A stretch of DNA of 60,565 bases. Origin: an uncultured beta proteobacterium (GTDB lineage: Bacteria; Pseudomonadota; Gammaproteobacteria; Burkholderiales; Burkholderiaceae). The stretch lies in the NCBI GenBank assembly GCA_903900805.1, contig CAIUOP010000030.1, forward strand, positions 1 to 60,565, written 5' to 3'. A program made the translations under genes and the position numbers. Positions 1 through 8,442 of this stretch are shown here, in pieces (position 1 is the first letter of the stretch; each line of letters starts with the position of its first letter). Below the pieces are notes generated by a model. That model was not told the origin of the DNA, did no database searches, and saw nothing but the letters and a program-made list of their open reading frames with translations.

Positions 1-53
1 ATCGACTGAAGCCTCAAGCTTCTTCGCCCAATGCAATGCAAAGTCTGGGTAGA

Positions 54-656
54 CTATGCTTGCTTGATTAGGGCGGGTAGGCTCGTCCATTGGGAAATAG
101 TGGTGTGGTGAGTAGAAACCTTTTCATTAGAACTATCAGGCACAAATAAAATACCTCGGGTTATAGACGGAAATTCGGGAGCCTCTAAAACTTCGGGCAA
201 ATCATCGAGGAAGATCTCGCAACCCAATTCTTTAATCATTTGCACCTTCTGATCCCGAGTCTCAAGAAAAAATACTTGATCGTTTATAAATAAGCCATGG
301 CTTTGTACTGTCTCTTTCAACCAAGCTCTAGCAGCAGCATGAAGATCATGAGGAGTGCCTGCGTAAGGCTTTTTACTGCGATGACTAACAATAAATAATT
401 CGTGGCCAAGGGCACTTAGCTCAAGCATAGTCTCAATAGCACCTTCATAAGCTTGTGCATATCGCATCCCTGGGCCATAAAGCTCGCCCTGAAAAGCGGT
501 CCACTCTACTTCTCGGGCCTGCATTCTTAGATAGTCTCGCACTCCCAGCTTGGTTCGTGGCACTAAATCTGGAAGCTCAAACATTTCTTCTGCCAGCTTT
601 GTAATTGCGCTGTCGTAACAAGCGATTGTGTTATCGAAATCTAAGCCAATACGCAT
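54..656 (-). CDS. HAD-superfamily hydrolase (putative sugar-phosphate phosphatase)
   Basis: A 200-aa cytoplasmic protein with haloacid dehalogenase motifs. Motif I is D6-F-D8-N-T10, motif II is the Ser in FIVSHR (88-93), a Lys at about 137-142 could serve as motif III, and the acidic pair D151-D152 follows a hydrophobic strand as in motif IV. In this family these residues are the Asp nucleophile, the acid/base and the Mg ligands. It is the last gene of a tight minus-strand operon, 12 bases after the transketolase C subunit, so it probably dephosphorylates a sugar phosphate made by its neighbours. It does not carry the DRDGT motif of classical GmhB. The substrate is unknown. Confidence 0.75.
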   Translation of the reverse strand: MRIGLDFDNTIACYDSAITKLAEEMFELPDLVPRTKLGVRDYLRMQAREVEWTAFQGELYGPGMRYAQAYEGAIETMLELSALGHELFIVSHRSKKPYAGTPHDLHAAARAWLKETVQSHGLFINDQVFFLETRDQKVQMIKELGCEIFLDDLPEVLEAPEFPSITRGILFVPDSSNEKVSTHHTTISQWTSLPALIKQA

Positions 657-668
657 AAGCAGTTCAAT

Positions 669-1586
669 TTACTGGCAGACTCGAAGAGCGGAACGCACAA
701 TACTGTCTGCGTCAATCTCGAAGTATTGGCGAGCATATTCTTGAGAGCCAACTACTGGCATAAATTGGTCTGAGGTTCCCAAGACCTCAACTCTTTTTTG
801 TAGGCTGCTTCGAGCAATCAAACTTAATACCGATTCGCCAAAGCCACCCACCTTAGAATGCTCTTCTACGGTAACTAATGCATCAAAGCGATTAAGTAAC
901 CCATTGATTGCTGTCTCAGAGAAGGGTTTAACTGTGTGCATTAAAACAAGTTCAGCAGATACTCCTTGCTCGGCAAGAGTCTTGACAGCCAAGGCAGCCT
1001 CACTACTGATAGTACCTGTTGCCAAAATGCAGACTTGGCTTCCCGACTTTAGACACAGGCCATTACCAATTGCAGGCATAGCATTATCACCGGAGAGATC
1101 TGTCTCGCCCTTCTTACCAATGCGGATATAGGTTGGACTGCTACTTTCTATTGCCATACGAAGACAGGCACGCAAAGATTTTACATCCCAAGGTGCTAGC
1201 ACTTGCAAATTAGGAATAGCCCGAAAGATCGCAAAGTCTTCCAAACTATGATGTGTTGGGCCAAGGCTTGCATACGAAAGTCCAGACCCTGTACCCACGA
1301 TGATCACAGGCGAATTGTGATAGCCCACGTCAATTTTAATTTGCTCAAGGCAACGTATCGTCGTAAAAGGAGTAATCGTATAAACAATCGGTCGCAAACC
1401 GCTTAAGCCCATCCCTGCAGCAACGCCCATCATATTTTGCTCAGCTACTCCACAGTTCATGAATTGCTCAGGTCTTGCGGCGCGCAAGCGATCAAAAAGT
1501 CGATTGCCAATATCTCCGGATAGAAGTACAACTCTAGAGTCAGCCTGAGCTAACTGGGTTACTTCATCTGCAAAAGCATTTCTCAT
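669..1586 (-). CDS. Transketolase, C-terminal subunit (split enzyme)
   Basis: The pyrimidine-binding and C-terminal half of a transketolase-like enzyme, about 305 aa. The GVAEQ motif (Glu near residue 49) is the conserved Glu that activates thiamine diphosphate, and it is followed by the usual GMGLSG segment. I chose the start MRNAFADEV, four bases after the stop of the N subunit; an upstream ATG at 1619 would overlap that gene by 29 bases. Such half-size subunits form a heterotetramer with the preceding gene. In a polysaccharide operon the pair probably makes a ketose phosphate precursor, for example a heptulose, rather than serving the pentose phosphate pathway. That role is an inference. 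Confidence 0.85.
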   Translation of the reverse strand: MRNAFADEVTQLAQADSRVVLLSGDIGNRLFDRLRAARPEQFMNCGVAEQNMMGVAAGMGLSGLRPIVYTITPFTTIRCLEQIKIDVGYHNSPVIIVGTGSGLSYASLGPTHHSLEDFAIFRAIPNLQVLAPWDVKSLRACLRMAIESSSPTYIRIGKKGETDLSGDNAMPAIGNGLCLKSGSQVCILATGTISSEAALAVKTLAEQGVSAELVLMHTVKPFSETAINGLLNRFDALVTVEEHSKVGGFGESVLSLIARSSLQKRVEVLGTSDQFMPVVGSQEYARQYFEIDADSIVRSALRVCQ

Positions 1587-1590
1587 AGGC

Positions 1591-2466
1591 TTAACCGTGA
1601 CTGATAGGCTTACGCCCATCGAGCTGAATCTGATCTGAGGAAATCCCTAATATCTCAGCTGATTGACGCACCTCGTCAGCTGTAGGAATACGATAGTGCC
1701 AATTATTATCATCTTCCATAAAAGGTATTCCTTTACCCTTTACAGTGTGAGCAATGATGGCCTTTGGTCGATCATCCTTTGCTAAGGAATTGTAGGCAGA
1801 CTCGATTTCTTGAAAAGAATTACCGTCAACTTCCATGCAGGCCCACCCAAAAGCCTTCCACTTTTCAGCCAATGGTGCAAGACCTAACACCTCATCACTT
1901 CTTCCAGTTGCTTGCCACTTGTTGTAATCCACAAAAACTGTTAGGTTGCTCACTTTTTGAGCTGAAGCCATCAGCGCAGCCTCCCAAACTGATCCCTCAT
2001 TACACTCACCATCACCAAGAATCGCAAAAACGCGATAGGGCTTATGCATAATTCGGCTAGCTAATGCCATTCCAAGCCCTATTGGAAGCCCATGACCTAG
2101 AGATCCAGTCGCAGCCTCAATACCAGCCAAATGATCAGGTGACGGAGGATGTTCGCCAAACACAGAGCCTCCTTGACCATAAGAGTCCAGCGCGTCTAAG
2201 CCATAAAAACCTTTTTGGGCAAGCACCTGAAATAAGACGGGAGCTGCATGGCCTTTACTTAGAATAAAACGATCGCGATCACTTGCCTTAGGATTCTGGG
2301 GATCAAGACGCAAAATATCCCAATACAACCAAACTAATAAGTCCGTACAGGATAAGCAAGATCCCAAGTGAGGCGTACCAGTGAGATGTGAATTTCGAAT
2401 TGTTCGAAATCGAATGAGTCTAGCTATAGCCTCAAGCTGAGAAATAGAAAGGGTTTCGGACTTCAT
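1591..2466 (-). CDS. Transketolase, N-terminal subunit (split enzyme)
   Basis: The ThDP pyrophosphate-binding half of transketolase, 291 aa. The GDG...N cofactor motif is visible as GDGECNEG (151-158) followed by N182, and H33 in TPHLGS and GSLGHGL (121-127) match conserved active-site loops. The ATG overlaps the stop of the upstream epimerase by four bases (ATGA), which suggests translational coupling. Together with the C subunit it would transfer two-carbon units between sugar phosphates. A housekeeping full-length tkt is expected elsewhere in the genome, so this pair is probably dedicated to glycan precursor synthesis. Confidence 0.85.
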   Translation of the reverse strand: MKSETLSISQLEAIARLIRFRTIRNSHLTGTPHLGSCLSCTDLLVWLYWDILRLDPQNPKASDRDRFILSKGHAAPVLFQVLAQKGFYGLDALDSYGQGGSVFGEHPPSPDHLAGIEAATGSLGHGLPIGLGMALASRIMHKPYRVFAILGDGECNEGSVWEAALMASAQKVSNLTVFVDYNKWQATGRSDEVLGLAPLAEKWKAFGWACMEVDGNSFQEIESAYNSLAKDDRPKAIIAHTVKGKGIPFMEDDNNWHYRIPTADEVRQSAEILGISSDQIQLDGRKPISHG

Positions 2467-3458
2467 TTTTTATGAATATACTGCAGTGGTTGGGCCTTGA
2501 GTACCTCAAGGTTCTTCTGAACCCACTCAATCGTTTGTGCTAGGCCCTGCTCAAGGGAAATCTGATCTTTCCAGCCGAGATCTTGATGGAGTTTTTCACT
2601 GCTAAGCCAATAAGCACTATCTTTACCTAGACGCTCCCCTACTACCGAAACATTTCCTTCAAAAGATACCTTTAGCATCTCACATAAAGCCTCCACCAAA
2701 GCTCTAATCGAAATAATCCGATCAGTTGAGATGTGATAAGTCTCGCCGACTGACGCTTTCTGAGCAATCTGCCAGGTAGCACGACTGACATCGTCGATAT
2801 GAATAAAAGAGCGGGTGGATACACCTCCGCCATGCAACTCTAAAGGTTGTCCAGTTAGTAGACAGAAAATAGTACGGGGAATAATGCGATAAAGCGGTTG
2901 TCCAGGTCCATAGACGTTAGCAGCCCGCGTACTTACTACGGGCAGCTGAAATGTCTCTCGATAAATCTTAAAAAGCATATCGCCTGCAGCCCGTGATACC
3001 GCATATGGAGTAGAGGGATTAAAAGGCGTCTCCTCATGAATCCAACCATCCGTAGAGCCATATACCTCTGGCGTCGTGATGTGGACATACCGCTCCAGAA
3101 AATCTAAATGCCGAAGACGCTCTGCTAAGCGGGCAACTGCTACAACGTTAGTCTGCATCCAGTCATCAGGCTTATCCCAACTCTCACCGACCATACTTTG
3201 AGCTGAGAAATTGACTACTACTTTAATCTTCTGATCTCTCATCAGCTTCTCAAGACGATCTAGGTCATGATTTAAATCTAACTGAATAAAACGAAAGTTT
3301 TTCTGCTGTGACTCTGGAAGCCAACGATAGGGTAGAAAGACTGAGTGAGCCTCTGGCGAGCGGCTAGCGCCAATCACATCAAGCCCCTGCTCCAAAAGGT
3401 AGCGGCAAAAGCTGGCCCCTGAAAAAGAGTTACTTCCCAGAACCAATACCGAACTCAT
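2463..3458 (-). CDS. NAD(P)-dependent sugar epimerase/dehydratase with atypical active site
   Basis: A 331-aa extended short-chain dehydrogenase of the nucleotide-sugar epimerase/4,6-dehydratase type. The N-terminal Rossmann loop is a variant, G8-S-N-S-F-S-G14. The catalytic region reads T129-P-E131-V-Y-G, where dTDP-glucose dehydratases have TDEVYG, so the Asp is Pro while the Glu is kept. The usual Y-x-x-x-K is Y152-A-V-S-R156, with Arg in place of Lys. It overlaps its neighbours by four bases on each side. It probably acts on a nucleotide sugar made by this operon. Whether the Arg variant is catalytically competent cannot be told from the sequence. Confidence 0.8.
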   Translation of the reverse strand: MSSVLVLGSNSFSGASFCRYLLEQGLDVIGASRSPEAHSVFLPYRWLPESQQKNFRFIQLDLNHDLDRLEKLMRDQKIKVVVNFSAQSMVGESWDKPDDWMQTNVVAVARLAERLRHLDFLERYVHITTPEVYGSTDGWIHEETPFNPSTPYAVSRAAGDMLFKIYRETFQLPVVSTRAANVYGPGQPLYRIIPRTIFCLLTGQPLELHGGGVSTRSFIHIDDVSRATWQIAQKASVGETYHISTDRIISIRALVEALCEMLKVSFEGNVSVVGERLGKDSAYWLSSEKLHQDLGWKDQISLEQGLAQTIEWVQKNLEVLKAQPLQYIHKK

Positions 3459-4519
3459 AAGGCAGCCTCTAAATCAATCAGGCACCGTCCAGCAGTTCGG
3501 CCGTTCCGCATGCCTTCGATTAAGTCATTTACGGCAGAAAGGGGTGCGACCTCCGTAATTAATGGAGAAAGGCTTAATTGTCGCTTGGCAAAAAGACCCA
3601 TATACCGAGGAATATCAGTCGTTGGATCAGCTTCACCTCCCGTAGTGCCGGTGATAGTTTTACCAAAATGTAAATCTAAAGTAAAAAGACTCGTAGCCGA
3701 TCCCTTGGGCGGTACCCCTACCAAAACTACCCTCCCTTCGCCATGAACGAGGTTGTAACCTTGAGCAATAATTTCAGGCTTGCCAGTGTTATCTAAAAAT
3801 ACATCTGGCTTTTGACCATTGAGTAATTCATTGATCTTGGCAAAAGCGTTACAGGTTTTTGCATTAATCACTGCGGTAGCACCCATTGAGCGCGCTAACT
3901 CTAGTCTATTGTCAAACAGGTCTACAGCAATAATTTCAGTAGCGCCTGCAAGAACTGCACCTTGGATAAGATTGAGACCAATTCCGCCAGCGCCAAAGAT
4001 GACAACTCGGTCACCCAGTCGAATCTTAGCTTTATTTTCTATAGTTCCGAGCCCAGTAGTTACTGCGCATCCATAGAGGGCAGCCGTCTTTAAATCCGTA
4101 TCTTTAGGAATTACAGTGAGTCGATTCTCCGATATCACTGCATGCTGATTAAAACTCGTTACCCAACCAGCATTGACAGTTTTGCCATTCCAAGAATATT
4201 TGGGTGTCACTGATTCAATGCCACGGCCACGCCGCCAATGAATCACTACACGGTCATCAGGCTTGACAAAAGAAACTCCCGGGCCAATGGCTAGAACAGT
4301 ACCGCTGGCCTCATGACCTAATAAATGGGGTAACCATTTATCCGCGCCCTTTACTCCATCAATCTCGCCAATTTGACTGCCGCAAATGCCGCTATAGTGA
4401 AAGCGCACCAATACCTGGCCTACTTCAAGAGCATCAGGCAAATGAATTTCACCAATGACTAAGTCTCGCTTTTGCTCTACCAAGATGGCGGCAAGTGTTT
4501 TTGTTGGAAGATTACTCAT
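3455..4519 (-). CDS. Zinc-dependent alcohol dehydrogenase, MDR family
   Basis: A 354-aa medium-chain dehydrogenase. Catalytic zinc ligands are C46 (GICGS), H69-E70 (GHE) and probably C151. The NAD-binding loop is GAGGIG (176-181). The four-cysteine structural zinc lobe usually found near residues 90-115 is absent, since that region has no cysteines. Enzymes of this type oxidise or reduce a sugar or polyol hydroxyl. Its position between the epimerase/dehydratase (four-base overlap) and the nucleotidyltransferase-kinase fusion suggests it acts on the same sugar intermediate. The exact substrate is unknown. Confidence 0.8.
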   Translation of the reverse strand: MSNLPTKTLAAILVEQKRDLVIGEIHLPDALEVGQVLVRFHYSGICGSQIGEIDGVKGADKWLPHLLGHEASGTVLAIGPGVSFVKPDDRVVIHWRRGRGIESVTPKYSWNGKTVNAGWVTSFNQHAVISENRLTVIPKDTDLKTAALYGCAVTTGLGTIENKAKIRLGDRVVIFGAGGIGLNLIQGAVLAGATEIIAVDLFDNRLELARSMGATAVINAKTCNAFAKINELLNGQKPDVFLDNTGKPEIIAQGYNLVHGEGRVVLVGVPPKGSATSLFTLDLHFGKTITGTTGGEADPTTDIPRYMGLFAKRQLSLSPLITEVAPLSAVNDLIEGMRNGRTAGRCLIDLEAAL

Positions 4520-4541
4520 TAGCGATTGTTTTCAATTGAAT

Positions 4542-6059
4542 TTAGGTCTGGCCACTGTAAGCAAAAACCGATAGGACTCTGTCACGCAAATCCATCTCCG
4601 AAACGGGAGTATTTCCCATTCTCTCAACTGCTAAGGATGCCATACAACTTGCCAGCGCTGCAGTCGACATGATTGATTGTCCGCTAGCCATCCCAGTCGC
4701 CATGACAGCCAGTAGCGAATCACCTGCCCCCATTACATCAACTGGATTTGCAGTCAAAGCTGGAAAATGCTCACGATTCAATGTTGATGAGCCATTTTGG
4801 CCATACACAATAAAACCTTCTGAGCCCAATTTCATAATCAAGTTTTTACAGTTTGTTTGACTGAATATCAGATTAGAAATTGCTTCCAGTCCAGAATCCT
4901 TATCTTGAAGAGCTATCCTTGCCTCTCGCTCATTAGGACAAATCAAGCTGAAATCTTTGAACCGAGTAACAGCACCAACCTGACTGCTACATTGCAAATC
5001 GCCAAAGAGCATAATTTGATGCTTTTCTGCTAGCCTTCTGACGCTCTCTAGTACCTCGGGAGTAACTACTCCATAAACAAAATCAGAAATGATGATTCCG
5101 TCAATGCTACCGTTGTTAGCCATTGTTTCTAACTTTTCTAGCAAGCTTTGCTCAACCGCTTTATCAAGACGCTTTTCCTCTACACGACTTACTCGAAAGA
5201 GCTTTTGATTCTCTACTACATAACGTTTCTTTAATGTAGTGGGACGCTTAGCATCTCTAATTAAGACGGCGTTGACGCCATAATCTTGCAATTGACTAGA
5301 AACATAATCTCCTGCTTCATCATTTCCAATAACCGAAAAAAATGTACATTGAGCACCCAGAGTGCGAACATGTGCTGCCACAATCGCAGCGCCACCTAAA
5401 TAGTTACGACTTTCTAACTCTCTAACAACGATTACTGGGGCTTCAGCGCTCATACCCATTGCTTCACAGGCAACATAACGATCAACGATGGTGTCTCCCA
5501 AGACAACTAAATGGGTATTTTTGAGACTTGCGAGTGTCCCAAGCATGTCTTGCAGCTCCAATCCTTGGCGCTCTAAAGCGGCCAAGAATTCTGAACGTCT
5601 CTGCTGCTCAATTTGATGCTCCGAGTTTGATAAAAGTTCTGTACTCGAATAATGTGTTTCGCCAGAATGAAATTCAATTTCGCGACCCTGCTGAACCTGC
5701 TGACTAAGTGCCGCCCTAATATCAGGATCAGTTGTTGACTCATACTCAGTCCCAAGAACAATCGTTTTAGGTTTTAAAGCTGTCACAACACCAGTTAGCT
5801 CTTTTCCTTCAAGAAATATGATGTGATCAATTAGATTAAGTGCTGATAAAGCTTCAGAGCGCTCAAGCTGGGTAAATGGATAATCTAGTTGACCACTAGA
5901 TAAGCGGTCACCAATCAATGCAACGACCAGCTTTTTCCCTTGAGCCTTTGCATAACGCAAATAGCGTAAATGGCCAAGGTGAACAACGCTGAAATGGCCA
6001 TAAGCAAGAACATAATCATCAGAAGGCTTGAGTTCAGTCAATCCAACTATCTTTGTCAT
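4542..6059 (-). CDS. Bifunctional sugar nucleotidyltransferase-PfkB kinase (HldE-like, reversed domain order)
   Basis: About 505 aa. The N-terminal ~130 residues are a cytidylyltransferase-like fold with the H27-L-G-H30 nucleotide-binding signature. From about residue 165 the protein is a PfkB/ribokinase-type sugar kinase, ending in the G444-A-G-D447 anion hole and catalytic Asp. Canonical HldE has the kinase first and the adenylyltransferase second, so this order is inverted. The start is the ATG within TGATG that overlaps the stop of the SIS gene by one base; the open frame runs 10 codons further up inside that gene. It should phosphorylate a sugar phosphate and then nucleotidylate it, by analogy with ADP-heptose synthesis. 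Confidence 0.82.
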   Translation of the reverse strand: MTKIVGLTELKPSDDYVLAYGHFSVVHLGHLRYLRYAKAQGKKLVVALIGDRLSSGQLDYPFTQLERSEALSALNLIDHIIFLEGKELTGVVTALKPKTIVLGTEYESTTDPDIRAALSQQVQQGREIEFHSGETHYSSTELLSNSEHQIEQQRRSEFLAALERQGLELQDMLGTLASLKNTHLVVLGDTIVDRYVACEAMGMSAEAPVIVVRELESRNYLGGAAIVAAHVRTLGAQCTFFSVIGNDEAGDYVSSQLQDYGVNAVLIRDAKRPTTLKKRYVVENQKLFRVSRVEEKRLDKAVEQSLLEKLETMANNGSIDGIIISDFVYGVVTPEVLESVRRLAEKHQIMLFGDLQCSSQVGAVTRFKDFSLICPNEREARIALQDKDSGLEAISNLIFSQTNCKNLIMKLGSEGFIVYGQNGSSTLNREHFPALTANPVDVMGAGDSLLAVMATGMASGQSIMSTAALASCMASLAVERMGNTPVSEMDLRDRVLSVFAYSGQT

Positions 6060-6640
6060 CAGATCTGATCCTTGTGCATATGAAGCCACTGCATCATCAG
6101 ATGTCCCACAACCAACTGTAGATCTTCACTAATTTGCATATCTTCAATAGGGATATGAATTGCGTGATTAGCAAGTGCTTTGGCTTGCCCGCCAGAAAAA
6201 CCTAGGACTGCAAAAGACTGAATTTGGTTGTCGCGACAATACTCAAGAGCCCTAAGAATATTGGGCGAATTTCCACTACCACTTAAAGCAATGGCGATGT
6301 CTCCAGGATTAGCTAAGACAGCCAACTGCTGGATGAAGATACTGTCATAACCCTCATCATTGGCTAAACAAGTCAAAACCGCAGAATTTGCAGGTAAAGC
6401 ATGCACTTTGAGAGCTTTTCCTAACTGCTTAGAGATTCCATAAAGATAATCATTGGCAAGATGAATTGCATTACCGGCCGAGCCACCATTTCCAAAAATA
6501 AATACTTGGCGCTTTTCTCTCCAAGCCGTCATCAATGCAACAGCAAGGGCTTCGAGTTCTGCTTGAGGGAGCAAATCTAGGGCTGACTTTAGTCGTGATA
6601 CATAACCATTAGAAAAGGTTGAAAAAACTGGAGGTGTCAT
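6059..6640 (-). CDS. SIS-domain isomerase, GmhA-like
   Basis: A 193-aa sugar isomerase domain protein resembling sedoheptulose 7-phosphate isomerase (about 190 aa in the family). Phosphate-binding loops are GNGGSAGNA (50-58) and SGSGNS (120-125). Metal ligand positions of GmhA appear as H60, D64, E172 and H180, where GmhA normally has His, Glu, Gln and His, so two ligands are conservatively changed. It lies two bases downstream of the epimerase gene and overlaps the HldE-like gene by one base. With the transketolase pair and the kinase it fits a heptose-phosphate pathway. Whether the substrate is sedoheptulose 7-phosphate is an inference. Confidence 0.82.
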   Translation of the reverse strand: MTPPVFSTFSNGYVSRLKSALDLLPQAELEALAVALMTAWREKRQVFIFGNGGSAGNAIHLANDYLYGISKQLGKALKVHALPANSAVLTCLANDEGYDSIFIQQLAVLANPGDIAIALSGSGNSPNILRALEYCRDNQIQSFAVLGFSGGQAKALANHAIHIPIEDMQISEDLQLVVGHLMMQWLHMHKDQI

Positions 6641-6642
6641 TT

Positions 6643-7587
6643 TTAAGCTCTATTAAATACTGTTTTTTGCATCCAGGGCAAAGTATGAAAACGCTCTTCA
6701 TCTTTGAGTCGACCCTCACGATAAGCTTGGCAAATCTCATCGATCGCATTTTCAACTGTCTTGCGCGGGCGGAATCCTGTAGCAAGGAGTTTGTCTGAAT
6801 TGACTCTATATGATCTAGGGTCATTTGAAGGAAGCACGGTAATTTTGGCGCTCGCTTTTTCGCAGGCCATCTCAGCAATTCTTCGAATGCTTAAATTCTC
6901 AAAGCCGGCATTGTAGACACCAGTAACATCTGGTCTATCTAAAAGAAAAAGGTAAAGATCCGTAATGTCATCAATGTGAATGTTAGGCCGCGTCTGATCC
7001 CCACCCAAAACGGTAATTTCTCCCCTAGTCAGGGCCTGCATGGTTAACATGTTGACTGATACATCAAAACGCATGCGAGGGGAGATGCCGCAAACGGTAG
7101 CAGGACGGACGACTTGAACCACCATTTGATTTGAGTAGCTCAAGACCACTCGCTCAGCCACCATCTTGGTCTTGTTGTACTCCGATAAGGGTACTAGGGT
7201 GAGATCCTCAGTAACCTGCGCCTCATCTTTAAGACCATAGACGCTTCCTGAGGACGCATAGATAAAGTGCTTAATGCCCAATCGCGCTGCACGATCAATG
7301 AGTTGCATCGTAGCTAAAGCACTAATTTCCCACGTTAATTTTGGATCGAGATCTCCAGCGGGGTCATTTGCAACTGAAGATAAATGAATAATTGCATCAA
7401 CTCCCTCCAAAGGAATTTCAGCGATATTTCGAACATCCCCTTGGATTACCTTCAGTTTACTGTGCGTCAGAAGATCATTTCCAAACCACATAATATCGAA
7501 AGCAATTACAGAATGTCCTGCATTCAATAGCTTTGGAACCAGTACGTTTCCTTTATAGCCACAAGCACCTGTTACTAGAATATTCAT
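6643..7587 (-). CDS. NAD-dependent nucleotide-sugar epimerase/dehydratase
   Basis: A 314-aa extended short-chain dehydrogenase with the standard NAD loop G7-A-C-G-Y-K-G13 and a normal catalytic triad: Ser in SSGSVYG (112-118), Y137 and K141 in YNKTK. It sits three bases after the nucleotidyltransferase and two before the SIS gene, inside the same operon. It probably epimerises or dehydrates the activated sugar. A second member of the same family lies at 2463-3458 with an altered triad, so the two likely catalyse successive or different steps. Confidence 0.83.
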   Translation of the reverse strand: MNILVTGACGYKGNVLVPKLLNAGHSVIAFDIMWFGNDLLTHSKLKVIQGDVRNIAEIPLEGVDAIIHLSSVANDPAGDLDPKLTWEISALATMQLIDRAARLGIKHFIYASSGSVYGLKDEAQVTEDLTLVPLSEYNKTKMVAERVVLSYSNQMVVQVVRPATVCGISPRMRFDVSVNMLTMQALTRGEITVLGGDQTRPNIHIDDITDLYLFLLDRPDVTGVYNAGFENLSIRRIAEMACEKASAKITVLPSNDPRSYRVNSDKLLATGFRPRKTVENAIDEICQAYREGRLKDEERFHTLPWMQKTVFNRA

Positions 7588-7590
7588 TAT

Positions 7591-8442
7591 TTATTTTATC
7601 TTTGAATTAAATGCGCTTTTCAATTGTTGATGAATGGGGTGATTTGTAAACATTTTTTCCCAGTCATCAGCTTCAATCACATCCCTCTTTGGTATTTTCA
7701 TATCTTGACTCTTTTGTGCTTCATATAGAGACTCAATAGTTCCAATATCTATGTGTACTTGGTCATTATGCCAAGTTGCAATACGACCAAGGAATCTTGG
7801 CAACACTTCAGTACTGAAATCTTGGGCTTCAGGGTGCTCTTTTATCCATTTTAAGGCTTCAGGCGCAAGTAGATAAACAGCTCCGTTAGCCCGATTTCCT
7901 GGTGGATTAGCCACTTTTTCATAAAAGGCAGTGACTACCCCCAGCTCATCAGTCTCCACAATCCCACAGGTGCTGGGGTAATGAGTATCAAAGGTCATCA
8001 TTGTTATGAGACAGTGCTTTGGACGTTTAGTCTGGTGATACCGTAAAAAGGCAGTAAAGTCACACTGACAATAGTTATCAGCATGTACAAGCAATAGCGT
8101 TGAATTAGCAAAATAAGAATAATTTGCTCGTATTGTTCCAGCTGTACCCATTAATTTTGACTCAAGAACAAAGTCTACCCAACCCCTAAAACATGGGCGC
8201 ATCAGAAAAGCTTCGACTTTAGAGGCTAGATAATGGAGATTAACCAGCACCTTACTTGCACCAAGCTCTTTAGCCGATTCAAGCCAATACTGCAGCAGTG
8301 GTGAGCCATCTACCGGCATCAAACATTTTGGCCATTCATTTGTATGGGGTTGCAAGCGCGTTCCATAGCCAGCAGCAAGTAATAAAGCAGCAATTGGTGG
8401 GGTTCCATTATTTTCCAGGGCCCCAGTTGAAAAAGTCGTCAT
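7591..8442 (-). CDS. Sugar-1-phosphate nucleotidyltransferase (HddC/RmlA-like fold)
   Basis: A 283-aa NTP-transferase. The pyrophosphorylase signature LAAGYGTRL (22-30) is followed by K39 in WPKC, and a HADNY motif near residue 120 provides the metal-binding Asp. The family joins a sugar 1-phosphate to GTP, CTP, UTP or dTTP; D-glycero-D-manno-heptose 1-phosphate guanylyltransferase (HddC) is one member. The operon therefore encodes two nucleotidyltransferases of different folds, this one and the HldE-like one. The ATG overlaps the end of the ABC transporter gene by four bases. The nucleotide and sugar specificity cannot be read from the sequence. Confidence 0.8.
   Translation of the reverse strand: MTTFSTGALENNGTPPIAALLLAAGYGTRLQPHTNEWPKCLMPVDGSPLLQYWLESAKELGASKVLVNLHYLASKVEAFLMRPCFRGWVDFVLESKLMGTAGTIRANYSYFANSTLLLVHADNYCQCDFTAFLRYHQTKRPKHCLITMMTFDTHYPSTCGIVETDELGVVTAFYEKVANPPGNRANGAVYLLAPEALKWIKEHPEAQDFSTEVLPRFLGRIATWHNDQVHIDIGTIESLYEAQKSQDMKIPKRDVIEADDWEKMFTNHPIHQQLKSAFNSKIK

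Noticed and set aside
1..53. Possible start of another minus-strand gene at the left edge
   Set aside because: An open frame exists on the minus strand but no start codon or ribosome binding site can be placed in 53 bases.
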